The translations under genes were made by a program, and so were the position numbers. Positions 7,322-15,729 of a stretch of DNA of 64,000 bases are shown piece by piece. The stretch lies in the NCBI RefSeq assembly GCF_021184025.1, contig NZ_CP036537.1, forward strand, positions 1,426,001 to 1,490,000, in the 5' to 3' direction. Under the pieces are notes generated by a model. It made no database searches. It was given only the letters and a program-made list of their open reading frames with translations, and had not been told where the DNA came from. The stretch comes from Rhodopseudomonas boonkerdii. GTDB taxonomy: Bacteria > Pseudomonadota > Alphaproteobacteria > Rhizobiales > Xanthobacteraceae. Numbering within the stretch: position 1 is the first letter of the stretch; each line of letters opens with the position of its first letter.

Positions 7322-10305
7322 ACGGTGACTCCCAGTGCCTTCCATTCGCGCAGCGCCTGGGCGTCGCGCGGGGTGACATCCGGATAGTCCTTATCCTCAC
7401 CGACGGTGGGCAGGATCTTCCAGGAGCGGGCGCATTTGGTGCCGACGGCCTTTTCGACGACAACGGCGACGCCAGGCACGTCATGGAGCCTGAAGGCATC
7501 CGCGGGAGCTTCGCCTTCGCGGACTTCATAGCTCGACGTGATGCAGACCTCCGCAAGATCGATGTCGAACAGCGTCGCGATCAGCGCACGGTCTGCGACA
7601 TAGATCACCGGCGAGGCTTCCAGCGACGAGCCGATCTTTTTGGCCGCACGCTCCAGCTCCAGCGCGCCGGTGACGACGCGGCGAACATCGCGGATCGTTT
7701 CCCACTTCGCGGCGAGCTCATCATTGCGCCAGGCCGCGAGCACATTCTGGAACGGTTGCAGATGGACCGAGGTCTCCGCGGCGCCATAACGCGACAGCCA
7801 CGCTTCCTCCGCGGTGAAGCTGAGGATCGGTGCGAGCCATGTCACGATGGAGCGGAACAGATAATCGATCACCGTCAACGACGATTTGCGCGCCACCGAG
7901 GACGGCGGGTCGCAATACAGCATGTCCTTGCGGATATCGAAGTAGAACGCCGACAGTTCGGTGTTCATGAACGCCGCCAGCGTCGCCACCACGGTCTTGT
8001 AGTCGAACTCCGCATAAGCGCGGCGGACGATCGCATTGACCTCGACGAGTCGATGCAGCATCAGCCGCTCCAGCTCCGGCATGTCGTCGGCCTTGATGCG
8101 GTCCTCGTCGCGGAAATGCGCGAGGCTGCCCAGCATCCAGCGCACGCTGTTGCGCAGCTTGCGATAGGTCTCGATAGTGTTCTTGATGATCTCGGGGCCG
8201 ATGCGCTGGTCGTCGGCATAGTCGGTGGCGCAGACCCACAGACGCAGGATGTCGGCGCCCGAATCCTTGATCACCTTCTGCGGCTCGATGGTGTTGCCGA
8301 GCGACTTCGACATCTTGCGGCCGTTCTCGTCCAGCGTGAAGCCGTGGGTGAGCACGACGTCATAAGGCGCGCGGCCGCGGGTGCCGCAGCTCTCCAGCAG
8401 CGACGAGTGGAACCAGCCGCGATGCTGGTCCGAACCTTCGAGATACATCACGGTGTCGGTGCCGCCATCGATCTTGCGCTTGATGCCGGCAAGGCCCGGG
8501 AAGTGCACGGGATCTTCCAGCACGAACGCATGGGTCGAACCCGAGTCGAACCAGACGTCGCAGATGTCGTCGACCTTCTTCCAGTCTTCGTTGGAGAGCG
8601 AGCCGAGAAAGCGCTCACGCGCCCCTTCGGCGTACCATGCGTCGGCACCTTCCTTCTCGAAAGCATCGGCGATGCGCGCGTTCACCGCTTCGTCCTGCAA
8701 AATCTCGGCGGAGCCGTCGCCATTCTCGCGCACGAATACGGCGATCGGCACGCCCCAGGCGCGCTGGCGCGAGATCACCCAGTCGGGGCGGCCGGCGATC
8801 ATGCCGGTGATGCGGTTCTGGCCGGTGGCCGGCACCCATTGGGTCACCGAGATCGCCTGCAGCGAGCGGGCGCGCAGCGTATCGCCGGCTTTGGCTTTGC
8901 CGCCATCGACGATGTCCTTGTCCATCGCGATGAACCATTGCGGCGTGTTGCGATAGATCACCGGCTTCTTGGAGCGCCAGGAATGCGGATACTGATGTTT
9001 CAGGCGCGCACGCGCCACCAGCATACCGCGCGCGATCAGTTCCTTGATCACGGCCTCGTTGGCGTCGCCCTTTTCGCCCTTGTCGTTCAGCACGCGCGTG
9101 CCGGTAAAGCCCGGCGCCGCTTCGGTCAGCGTGCCGTTCTCATCGACGGTGTAGGGGATCGTGGTGGCAATGCCGCGCTCGGTGAGCTGACGGCCGTTCG
9201 AGGTCCAGATGTCGAAGTCATCGCGGCCATGGCTGGGCGCGGTATGCACGAAGCCGGTGCCGGCATCGTCGGTGACATGATCGCCGTCGAGCAGTGGTAC
9301 GATGAAGTCATAGCCGCCGGCGAGGCCCTTCAGCGGATGGCGGCATTCGAGATCCTCGAGAATGTCGGACGACAGCTCGCCGCTCTTCTTCCACGACGTC
9401 ACGCGGGCCTGCTTGAACACGCTTTCGGCCAGTGCATCGGCCAAAATGAGCAGGTCGCCTGTCTTCAGCCAGTTGTCCTCCGGCGCCTCGGCGACCTCGT
9501 AGAGGCCATAGGCGATCTTGCTGGAGAACGAGATGGCGCGGTTGGCGGGTAGCGTCCATGGCGTGGTGGTCCAGATGACCACCGATGCCTTGGCGAGGCG
9601 ACCGAATTCGGCAGCCACCGGGAATTTCACCCACACCGCATCCGAGGTGTAGTCCTCATATTCCACTTCCGCTTCGGCCAGCGCGGTCTTCTCGACGACG
9701 CTCCACATCACCGGCTTGGAGCCGCGATACAACGTACCGTTGGCGGCGAATTTCATCAGCTCGCGCGCGATCTGCGCTTCGGCGAAGAAGTCCATCGTCG
9801 CATAGCGGCCGGCCCAGTCGCCGATGATGCCGAGGCGCTTGAATTCCTCGCGCTGGATGTCGAGCCACTTGCTGGCATAGGCGCGGCATTCCTGGCGGAA
9901 CGCGATCATCGCCGCGCCGTCCTTGAAATTCGGCTTGGTCTTGCCCTTGGAACGGTAGTTCTCTTCCTCGATCTTCCACTCGATCGGCAGGCCGTGGCAG
10001 TCCCAGCCCGGCACATAGTTCGAGTCGAAGCCCAGCATCTGCTGGCTCTTGGTCACCACGTCCTTGAGGATCTTGTTGAGCGCATGGCCGATATGGATCT
10101 GGCCGTTGGCATAGGGCGGGCCGTCATGCAGCACGAATTTCGGCTTGCCCTTCGCGGTTTCGCGCAGCTTGCCGTAGAGATCGATCTCGTTCCAGCGCGC
10201 CAGCATCTTGGGCTCGCTCGTCGGCAGGCCGGCGCGCATCGGGAACTCGGTCTGCGGCAGGTAAAGGGTCTTGGAATAGTCGTTGGTCGCTGGCTTTTCG
10301 GACAT
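7318..10305 (-). CDS. ileS: Isoleucyl-tRNA synthetase
   Basis: 995 residues; charges tRNA-Ile and edits Val. Class I signatures: HIGH at 71-74 ([11 protein letters not shown]) and KMSKS near residue 664 ([11 protein letters not shown]); the CP1 editing domain lies between them. The start at 10305 ([17 protein letters not shown]) fits the family. The C-terminal zinc-finger region has one Cys in [13 protein letters not shown] and no second CxxC, so that metal site appears lost. It is followed by lspA with a 4-bp overlap. Confidence 0.98.
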   Translation of the reverse strand: MSEKPATNDYSKTLYLPQTEFPMRAGLPTSEPKMLARWNEIDLYGKLRETAKGKPKFVLHDGPPYANGQIHIGHALNKILKDVVTKSQQMLGFDSNYVPGWDCHGLPIEWKIEEENYRSKGKTKPNFKDGAAMIAFRQECRAYASKWLDIQREEFKRLGIIGDWAGRYATMDFFAEAQIARELMKFAANGTLYRGSKPVMWSVVEKTALAEAEVEYEDYTSDAVWVKFPVAAEFGRLAKASVVIWTTTPWTLPANRAISFSSKIAYGLYEVAEAPEDNWLKTGDLLILADALAESVFKQARVTSWKKSGELSSDILEDLECRHPLKGLAGGYDFIVPLLDGDHVTDDAGTGFVHTAPSHGRDDFDIWTSNGRQLTERGIATTIPYTVDENGTLTEAAPGFTGTRVLNDKGEKGDANEAVIKELIARGMLVARARLKHQYPHSWRSKKPVIYRNTPQWFIAMDKDIVDGGKAKAGDTLRARSLQAISVTQWVPATGQNRITGMIAGRPDWVISRQRAWGVPIAVFVRENGDGSAEILQDEAVNARIADAFEKEGADAWYAEGARERFLGSLSNEDWKKVDDICDVWFDSGSTHAFVLEDPVHFPGLAGIKRKIDGGTDTVMYLEGSDQHRGWFHSSLLESCGTRGRAPYDVVLTHGFTLDENGRKMSKSLGNTIEPQKVIKDSGADILRLWVCATDYADDQRIGPEIIKNTIETYRKLRNSVRWMLGSLAHFRDEDRIKADDMPELERLMLHRLVEVNAIVRRAYAEFDYKTVVATLAAFMNTELSAFYFDIRKDMLYCDPPSSVARKSSLTVIDYLFRSIVTWLAPILSFTAEEAWLSRYGAAETSVHLQPFQNVLAAWRNDELAAKWETIRDVRRVVTGALELERAAKKIGSSLEASPVIYVADRALIATLFDIDLAEVCITSSYEVREGEAPADAFRLHDVPGVAVVVEKAVGTKCARSWKILPTVGEDKDYPDVTPRDAQALREWKALGVTV

Positions 10306-10517
10306 GGAATAAGGGCTCGGGTGCTCTGGCTGGCTCGAATGGCGCAAAAACGCGTCGAAAACGCGATGAAACAGGTCGATCCCGGTCTTGCGCCGAGCGA
10401 AGCTCAGGCGGAAGCCGGGCCGATAATGCTTATGATGGGGCGCCGTGCAGACATCGCGCATTCCATAGCAGGGGGAACAGGGATCGCAAAGCGTCCGATT
10501 GCCCGGAAATCGGCGGG

Positions 10518-11081
10518 TCAGACCCGCGGAATGACCGGGCGGGCCGGATTGCCGACCACCGTGACACCCTCCGGCACGTTCCGGGTCACCACAGCCCCGG
10601 CACCGATCAGGGCTCCGTTGCCGATGGTCACCCCTGGCAGGATGATCGCCCCGCCGCCGATCCAGACATCCGCCCCGATGGTCACCGGCCGGCCAAACTC
10701 CAGCATCTTGCGCCGGGTGGCCGCATCGCGGGGGTGGTCCGCTGACAGGAGCTGAACGCCCGGTCCGATCTGGGTGCGATCGCCGATGGTCACGCTCATG
10801 ATATCGAGGATGACACAGTTGAAGTTCATGAACACGCCATCGCCGACGCTGATATTGTAGCCGTAGTCGATGAAGAACGGCGGCCGGATCACCACATCTT
10901 TGCCGACGCGTGCCAGTTGCTCGACCAGCAGCGCATGGCGATCGGCATTCGGGTCATCCGTGGTCGCATTGTAACGCGTCATCCACGCCTCGGCGACGGC
11001 CTCGTCTGCGGCGAGTTCGGCATTGCCCGCGGGATTGTAGAGTTCGCCGGCGAGCATCTTCTGCTTTTCAGTCTTGGTCAC
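10518..11081 (-). CDS. Sugar O-acetyltransferase, hexapeptide-repeat (maltose acetyltransferase/NodL type)
   Basis: 187 residues starting at GTG 11081 with GGAG 7 nt upstream. N-terminal Mac domain ([12 protein letters not shown]..., then [20 protein letters not shown]) followed by left-handed beta-helix hexapeptide repeats and the acetyl-CoA site [29 protein letters not shown]. The probable catalytic His is in LLSADHPRD. It transfers acetyl groups to sugars or oligosaccharide hydroxyls; substrate unknown. It is divergent from the Xre/RES pair and lies between ribF and ileS, genes that are normally adjacent. Confidence 0.9.
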   Translation of the reverse strand: MTKTEKQKMLAGELYNPAGNAELAADEAVAEAWMTRYNATTDDPNADRHALLVEQLARVGKDVVIRPPFFIDYGYNISVGDGVFMNFNCVILDIMSVTIGDRTQIGPGVQLLSADHPRDAATRRKMLEFGRPVTIGADVWIGGGAIILPGVTIGNGALIGAGAVVTRNVPEGVTVVGNPARPVIPRV

Positions 11082-11112
11082 GTGACGTCTCCGGGAGGCA
11101 GGGCGTTAAGCT

Positions 11113-11145
11113 GCGGTTGTATTTTGCGAGTAGCGGTATATTTTG
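11113..11145. promoter_or_regulatory. Direct-repeat putative operator of the Xre/RES module
   Basis: Two near-identical direct repeats, GCGGTTGTATTTTG (11113-11126) and GCGGTATATTTTG (11133-11145), start 20 bp apart, two helical turns. They lie 22-55 nt upstream of the antitoxin ATG, overlapping a TATATT that could be a -10. Autoregulation by the antitoxin is an inference. Confidence 0.45.
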
Positions 11146-11167
11146 TTGAGATCGTGGAGCGAAATCG

Positions 11168-11458
11168 ATGAACCCGCGCACCCGTATCGAGCAATACCAG
11201 AATCTGGTGAACCTTCGGCGTCAGGGGCCCCTGCCGGCAGAAGCTCGAGCAGCCTTGAATGATGAGCGTTTGAGTATTCTGGAAATACGTGCGCTTGCAG
11301 ATCGTGTTTTCGGGGACGAGGCCAAGGCCGAGGCGTGGCTACGCCATCCTAACAGGTCCATGGCGGGACAGACGCCGTTCGATGTGATGCAGGACGACGT
11401 CGGCGCTGCAGTCGTACGCGAAACGCTGGAACAGATAGATCACGGCATTTTCTCTTGA
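11168..11458 (+). CDS. Antitoxin with Xre/MbcA/ParS toxin-binding domain
   Basis: 96 residues. The C-terminal half (ILEIRALADRVFGDEAKAEAWLRHPNRSMAGQTPFDVMQDD...VRETLEQIDHGIFS) matches the antitoxin Xre/MbcA/ParS toxin-binding domain (DUF2384): the ADRVFGD and W-L-x-x-P-N-x-x-x-x-G-x-x-P core is intact. The N-terminal part is short and does not show a full helix-turn-helix, so DNA binding may be weak. It is followed 9 bp later by a RES-domain toxin, the standard partner. It would bind and inactivate the toxin and probably repress the operon. Confidence 0.88.
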   Translation: MNPRTRIEQYQNLVNLRRQGPLPAEARAALNDERLSILEIRALADRVFGDEAKAEAWLRHPNRSMAGQTPFDVMQDDVGAAVVRETLEQIDHGIFS

Positions 11459-11467
11459 GCATCCAGG

Positions 11468-11917
11468 ATGGAGCTCTGGCGGATCTCAAACTATGCCGAT
11501 TTGTCGGGTGCCGGCGGTTTGCATGCCGGCGGCCGTTGGCATTCGAAAGGCAGACGCATCGTCTACCTTGCGGATCATCCGTCGAGCGCTCTTTTGGAAA
11601 CGCTCGTTCATCTCGAACTGAACATGATGCCGGCGAACTACCAGCTGCTTCGCATTCGGTCCGAGAAGCCGATAAAGGCTGAGGAGATCGAGGCCGTTGA
11701 TTTGCCAACGGATTGGTTCAAGCGGATCGATGTAACGAGGCAGATCGGCGATCGCTGGCTGGATCGAGAGTCGAGCGCTTTGCTGCAGGTCCCGTCTGCC
11801 CTGTCACCGCACGCAACGAATGTTTTGTTGAACCCTGAACACCGCGACGCGGTGTTGTTGAGTGTCGCCGAGATAATCGTTGCGCCTTTCGATTCTCGCT
11901 TGCTGAAAGCGCCATAA
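11468..11917 (+). CDS. RES-domain toxin (NAD+ phosphorylase family)
   Basis: 149 residues. RES toxins of Xre-RES modules deplete NAD+ in the cell. The conserved residues are visible: the Arg in LWRIS near the start, GGRWHSKGRRIVYLAD with a second Arg and Tyr, the Glu in SALLETLVHLE, and the C-terminal TNVLLNPEH Asn. The gene starts ATG 9 bp after the antitoxin stop. Its TAA is only 2 bp from the ribF stop on the other strand, so transcripts of the two genes must overlap unless termination is abrupt. It appears intact. Confidence 0.88.
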   Translation: MELWRISNYADLSGAGGLHAGGRWHSKGRRIVYLADHPSSALLETLVHLELNMMPANYQLLRIRSEKPIKAEEIEAVDLPTDWFKRIDVTRQIGDRWLDRESSALLQVPSALSPHATNVLLNPEHRDAVLLSVAEIIVAPFDSRLLKAP

Positions 11918-11919
11918 GC

Positions 11920-12891
11920 CTATCCGATTGTTCCCAGCCTCGGAAACGCATCCGGTGCCGCGGTCAGAGCTGCACGCGCCTTCGCGCTGTCGTCGTTCAT
12001 TTGAACGATCAACGCCTCGACTCCGTCGAATTTAAGTTCGTCGCGAATGTATGCGATGAACGCCACGTCGAGCACCTGTCCATAGAGGTCGCCCCTGAAA
12101 TCGAACAGAAACACTTCGAGCAGGGGGGCGCCGTTGTCGAAGGTCGGGCGGCGACCGAAGGAGGCGACGCCGTCGAAGCGCTCGCTGCCGCGGCCGACAC
12201 GCACCGCGTAGATGCCGTGCCGCAGCCCGCAACTCGCGGGCAGGCGGATATTGGCGGTGGGGAAGCCAAGGTCGCGGCCGAGCTTCCTGCCGTGGATCAC
12301 TTCGCCGGTGATGAACCATGGCCCCTGCAGCATCTCCGTCGCTTCTCTGATCTGGCCTTCGGCCAGCGCCATGCGGATGGCGGTGGATGAGACCGGGCGT
12401 TCGTCGATGTCCACATGGGGCTGGATATCGACCTCGATGCCGAGCCGCGGCGCCTCGGTTGCAAGCAGGCTGGGCGAGCCGGTCCGGCCCTTGCCGAAAT
12501 GGAAATCGTAACCGACAGCGATGCCGCTGATGCCGAGTCGCTCGATAAGATCGTGGTGAATGAAATCATGCGCCGTGGTGCCGGCCCGGCCCTTGTCGAA
12601 GGTCATCACCACCGCGCCGGCCAGTCCGGTTCCGGCCAGCAGCCGCAGCTTGGCGGGCTCGTCGGACAGCCGAAACTGCGGGGTGTTCGGGCTGAAGAAC
12701 AGCCGCGGATGCGGCTCGAAGGTCACTGCCAAAGCGCGGGTCTTGTGCAGTTCCGCCATGCGGAGCGCGGCGCCGATAACGGCACGATGGCCGAGATGCA
12801 CACCGTCGAAATTACCCATCGCCACCACGCATCCTCTCGGGATGTCGCTTGCGGGGGTGGTGTCGCGGATCACGCTAAAGGCTGACGTCAT
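11920..12891 (-). CDS. ribF: Bifunctional riboflavin kinase / FAD synthetase
   Basis: 323 residues; phosphorylates riboflavin to FMN and adenylylates FMN to FAD. The N-terminal FAD-synthetase nucleotidyltransferase domain has GNFDGVHLGHRAVI (GxFDGxHxGH) and TFEPHP; the C-terminal flavokinase domain starts at GEVIHGRKLGRDLGFPTANI with the PTAN signature. ATG at 12891 gives MTSAFSVIRDTTP. In related genomes ribF is usually directly upstream of ileS; here about 1.6 kb of accessory genes intervene. Confidence 0.96.
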   Translation of the reverse strand: MTSAFSVIRDTTPASDIPRGCVVAMGNFDGVHLGHRAVIGAALRMAELHKTRALAVTFEPHPRLFFSPNTPQFRLSDEPAKLRLLAGTGLAGAVVMTFDKGRAGTTAHDFIHHDLIERLGISGIAVGYDFHFGKGRTGSPSLLATEAPRLGIEVDIQPHVDIDERPVSSTAIRMALAEGQIREATEMLQGPWFITGEVIHGRKLGRDLGFPTANIRLPASCGLRHGIYAVRVGRGSERFDGVASFGRRPTFDNGAPLLEVFLFDFRGDLYGQVLDVAFIAYIRDELKFDGVEALIVQMNDDSAKARAALTAAPDAFPRLGTIG

Positions 12892-13022
12892 GATTGGATT
12901 CGTTGGTGGTTTTCGGTCTGCGTGGACCGTGGCGCGAGGGCGGCATCCAGTCAAGCCGAGCGCAGGCCTGTCCCAATATGATCATTCCATTCCAATTTGA
13001 CGGATTTGCCGCCGGCCCCCGG

Positions 13023-13240
13023 TTAACGGGAAAATAATCGGGACGCCCCGTAGCGCTTTGAAATCGCTGATGTCGATGCGACGTGTGCGCCGGTCTTCTT
13101 CCTTCGTTCTGTGCGGGCTTTTGAGAAGCGTCGCTGCACTTCGAGCGCGGCGCGATCGTAGACCTTTGCGGTGGTCTCGGAGCGCGCGCTGTGTCCGACA
13201 ACCTTCTTGATGTCGTCGGTGAGCACATCTGCTTCGCGGC
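13023..13240 (-). pseudogene. Remnant of a phage-type tyrosine recombinase (integrase) C-terminus
   Basis: The reverse strand encodes VLTDDIKKVVGHSARSETTA then KVYDRAALEVQRRF, resembling the C-terminal catalytic end of phage integrases, with GHS supplying the conserved His and KVYDR the candidate catalytic Tyr. No Arg-containing upstream catalytic segment is visible; the frame upstream is unrelated sequence. The remnant is about 70 codons. It marks an old integration event beside the accessory genes at 13.4-15.0 kb. Exact boundaries are approximate. Confidence 0.6.
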
Positions 13241-13380
13241 CCTCAATGACGCCAGATGACAGATTCATCATCGACAAATCTAATACCCGATACGAACTAG
13301 ACGACCTCAACGTGAATGCTGGTCTTCCGCTGGGCGAGGGGCGGCGGCCTTTTTTCTGGCAACTATAGGCGAGGGTCAAC

Positions 13381-14487
13381 TCAGCGAGAAATATATAGCT
13401 GGAGATCTAAACCGGCGTTGTCGACAATGAGTTTCCTATCATCCGTAGAGCTAAATTTTGTAGTATCAACATAAGACGGGGCGGCATCGACGTTGATAGA
13501 CAAAAATTCTGATACAACAGCCCGAACCTCGCTTGCCATCTGTACCGCTTCATTTTGGAAGTAATAAATGCGAGCGCCTGGGCCCGTAACATCTCCAAGC
13601 GGGCCATATCCAGTATTATAAGGACCGCCGATTCCGAATATTCCTAACAGAGGCGTGTAACCTAGCTTCTTCAGTGCACCCAGCAGCTTGCCAAGCTGCT
13701 CTTGCGAAATATCACTGTAAATAGTCGGTTGGATGTAGATGTTGATCCACTTCTCGCCTGGGGCTTTCTCAGATTTGTCTTTCCACTTGCCATAATTGAA
13801 CGTGACGAATTTTTGCTGTCCTAACGTAGGAAAAGCTTGTCGGATCGAGACGTCATCAACTTGCTTTGAGACAATTTGAACTCTCTGTTCGAGACTTTTT
13901 CCCATCTCTTCGAGCTTGCTCGAAACCTCGCTCGCTCGCATTTGATAGGCCTCGCCTTTCTTCTGTGCGTCGTTGGCGGCGACTTCAAGACTCGCAAGCT
14001 TTTGCGATATTTCACCGCTCCTCTCGCTCACGCGAATTCTTTGAGCTTCGACGTCGTTCGAGACCTGATCGAGTGTTGCTCTTATCGCATCTACCCTAGA
14101 AGCTGTCTCCTCGATAGCTTGTTTCGCTGCGACAGCTCTTTTCTCCGCGGCTTGGGCAACTGGTTCAACTCGATCTGCGATGTCGCGGAAAGATTTGATG
14201 CCTACGAAAGCAAGGCCCGCCACAAGCGCACCCAAAATTACGCCATACCGGGTCAATCGGTTCCAAAGAATATCCTCTGCTTTATCGCCGAGTTCTCTGA
14301 CGAGGCTGCTTTGGTCCTTCAAACGGCCCGAAAGTTCGAGGTCCACTTTCTTGCGGAGGTAGTCATCGATGGCAGCGTTCGAAGAGGGCGGCAGGGCTTC
14401 GGCACCACAAAAAGGGCAGTAGTTTCCTCCTTCCACCATAGGCTTTGAACAAACTGCACATGACAAAATCTCGGAAATATTTGTCAT
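13381..14487 (-). CDS. Zinc-ribbon, membrane-anchored coiled-coil protein of unknown function
   Basis: 368 residues. Order: zinc ribbon with C10-x2-C13-x10-C24-x2-C27 (CAVCSKPMVEGGNYCPFCG); a charged helix (40-78); one transmembrane segment at about 81-100 (YGVILGALVAGLAFVGIKSF); a long Ala/Glu-rich coiled coil at about 105-215; and a globular C-terminal domain (225-368) with KWINIYIQPTIYS and ARIYYFQNEAVQMASEVR, the latter faintly like LytR_C-type folds. Base composition is visibly AT-richer than the neighbours. The integrase remnant lies directly downstream. Function not recognised. Confidence 0.8.
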   Translation of the reverse strand: MTNISEILSCAVCSKPMVEGGNYCPFCGAEALPPSSNAAIDDYLRKKVDLELSGRLKDQSSLVRELGDKAEDILWNRLTRYGVILGALVAGLAFVGIKSFRDIADRVEPVAQAAEKRAVAAKQAIEETASRVDAIRATLDQVSNDVEAQRIRVSERSGEISQKLASLEVAANDAQKKGEAYQMRASEVSSKLEEMGKSLEQRVQIVSKQVDDVSIRQAFPTLGQQKFVTFNYGKWKDKSEKAPGEKWINIYIQPTIYSDISQEQLGKLLGALKKLGYTPLLGIFGIGGPYNTGYGPLGDVTGPGARIYYFQNEAVQMASEVRAVVSEFLSINVDAAPSYVDTTKFSSTDDRKLIVDNAGLDLQLYISR

Positions 14488-14552
14488 CCGACACCTAATT
14501 ATGAATTCTCGGCGCCTTCACAAAGCTGGTGCGAACCGCGTCAACTTTTGCG

Positions 14553-14765
14553 TCACGGGCCCCAGGCCTTACGGCCTCCATTGAAAGCGATGGCTGCGGC
14601 CTCTAGCTCTTCGCCTACTAAAATTGTCTCACCTTCATAACGGAGAGCAGTTGTAGGCACTCGGAGGATGTAATTCTCGATCGCTTGATCGAGAGCCGCT
14701 TCTTTTGAGTCGAACGTCTGGAGGCCTGAGAGTGATGCGCCGCTCACTAATTCCCAACTACTCAT
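14553..14765 (-). CDS. Small hypothetical protein (70 aa)
   Basis: 70 residues from ATG 14765, soluble, acidic, with FDSKEAALDQAIENYILRVP suggesting one amphipathic helix followed by a beta-strand ALRYEGETILVG. Its start lies inside the end of the upstream 68-codon gene (8-bp overlap), so the two are probably translated together. No family recognised. It lies in the AT-richer patch with the zinc-ribbon protein. Confidence 0.55.
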   Translation of the reverse strand: MSSWELVSGASLSGLQTFDSKEAALDQAIENYILRVPTTALRYEGETILVGEELEAAAIAFNGGRKAWGP

Positions 14766-14964
14766 GTGTGGGTAAATCCCAGTTCGAGATCAGATAGACC
14801 ACCCGGCCGTCAGAGACGACGCTGGCACGGGAGACGGTTCGGAAGATGGCGTTCGGGTGTTCTTTCCAAACCGCCAGTTCTTTGTGAGAGATCTGCAGGA
14901 TGCCGTCGAGGTACGGAACCTTGGCAGGCTCTTCGATGTGATTGACATCAGCCCAAGTGATCAC
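14758..14964 (-). CDS. Small hypothetical protein (68 aa)
   Basis: 68 residues from GTG 14964. Contains DGILQISHKELAVWKEHPNAIFRTVSRASVVSDGRVVYLISNWDL, a mixed alpha/beta pattern compatible with a compact domain. Overlaps the next gene by 8 bp (ATGAGTAG junction). No signal peptide or membrane segment. Not recognised; the pair could be a two-component small module, but there is no direct support for a toxin-antitoxin role. Confidence 0.5.
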   Translation of the reverse strand: MITWADVNHIEEPAKVPYLDGILQISHKELAVWKEHPNAIFRTVSRASVVSDGRVVYLISNWDLPTHE

Positions 14965-15160
14965 GGCGCTAACCCTTTATTCAAGCGCTCGACGGTAAAT
15001 CCCGCTCAAATGCGTGGGTACAATGACACAAAGGTTAATGAAATCAACGGCCGATCTTTAACGGGAAATTTAACCGGCGCTGCTAAATCTCGACCGAAAT
15101 CGGTTTGCCGCCCGGCAAACATCATTGCGATGCGCGTATCGTGCCTGAGGGGGACTGAAG

Positions 15161-15556
15161 ATGGCGGTTGACTTGTCGATGTCGGTGCTGGTGGTGGACG
15201 ATTACAACACCATGATCCGCATCATTCGCAATCTTCTGAAACAGCTCGGCTTCGAACATATCGACGATGCCAGCGACGGTTCGATGGCGCTCGAAAAGAT
15301 GCGCGCCAAGAAATACGGCCTCGTGATCTCCGACTGGAACATGGAGCCGATGACCGGCTACGACCTGCTCAAGGAAGTCCGCGCCGACCCCAACCTGTCG
15401 CAGACCCCGTTCATCATGATCACGGCGGAATCGAAGACCGAGAACGTGATCGCCGCCAAGAAGGCCGGCGTGAACAACTACATCGTCAAGCCGTTCAACG
15501 CGGCGACGTTGAAGACGAAGATCGAAGCCGTATTCCCGGACGCCGTGCCGGCGTAA
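15161..15556 (+). CDS. CheY-like single-domain response regulator
   Basis: 131 residues, a stand-alone receiver domain. The acidic pair Asp13-Asp14 (VVDDYNTM), phosphoacceptor Asp58 (VISDWNMEPMTG), Thr88 (MITAE) and Lys110 (IVKPF) are all present, so it should be phosphorylatable. The DWNMEPM loop is typical of chemotaxis CheY. No other chemotaxis gene lies in the window, so whether it acts on the flagellar motor or elsewhere is open. A strong GGGGG ribosome-binding site precedes the ATG, and a hairpin terminator follows. Confidence 0.93.
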   Translation: MAVDLSMSVLVVDDYNTMIRIIRNLLKQLGFEHIDDASDGSMALEKMRAKKYGLVISDWNMEPMTGYDLLKEVRADPNLSQTPFIMITAESKTENVIAAKKAGVNNYIVKPFNAATLKTKIEAVFPDAVPA

Positions 15557-15583
15557 GCGGATCGCAGCTCAGAGAGTTTCGCG

Positions 15584-15608
15584 AATGCCCGGCCTTGCCG
15601 GGCATTTT
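15584..15608 (+). terminator. Rho-independent terminator after the CheY-like gene
   Basis: ATGCCCGG-CCTTG-CCGGGCAT stem-loop followed by TTTTGCGTTTT, 28 bp after the stop codon. Confidence 0.8.
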
Positions 15609-15630
15609 GCGTTTTAACGACACGCCGATT

Positions 15631-15701
15631 GTCATCCCCGCGAAAGCGGGGACAGACGTGCTCCCTCCCTCAAGCGGCGAAGCCGCGCAGCGGGGAGGGA
15701 G
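15631..15701. repeat. Palindromic repeat modules (GTCATCCCCGC... and CTCCCTCC...)
   Basis: A GTCATCCCCGCGAAAGCGGGGAC hairpin core (15631-15653), the half-module also found at 33084, 24350 and 38164, is followed by a second hairpin CTCCCTCC...GGAGGGAG (15661-15701) enclosing AAGCGGCGAAGCCGC. Both are non-coding, dispersed in the window, and lie between convergent genes. Confidence 0.7.
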
Positions 15702-15729
15702 AAGGCGCCTCATTCGCGGGGACGACAGC

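Noticed and set aside
7483..9552. 689-codon plus-strand frame opposite ileS
   Set aside because: Composition is that of an antisense shadow (Arg/Ala/Asp/His-rich, no domain), and ileS motifs on the other strand are complete.
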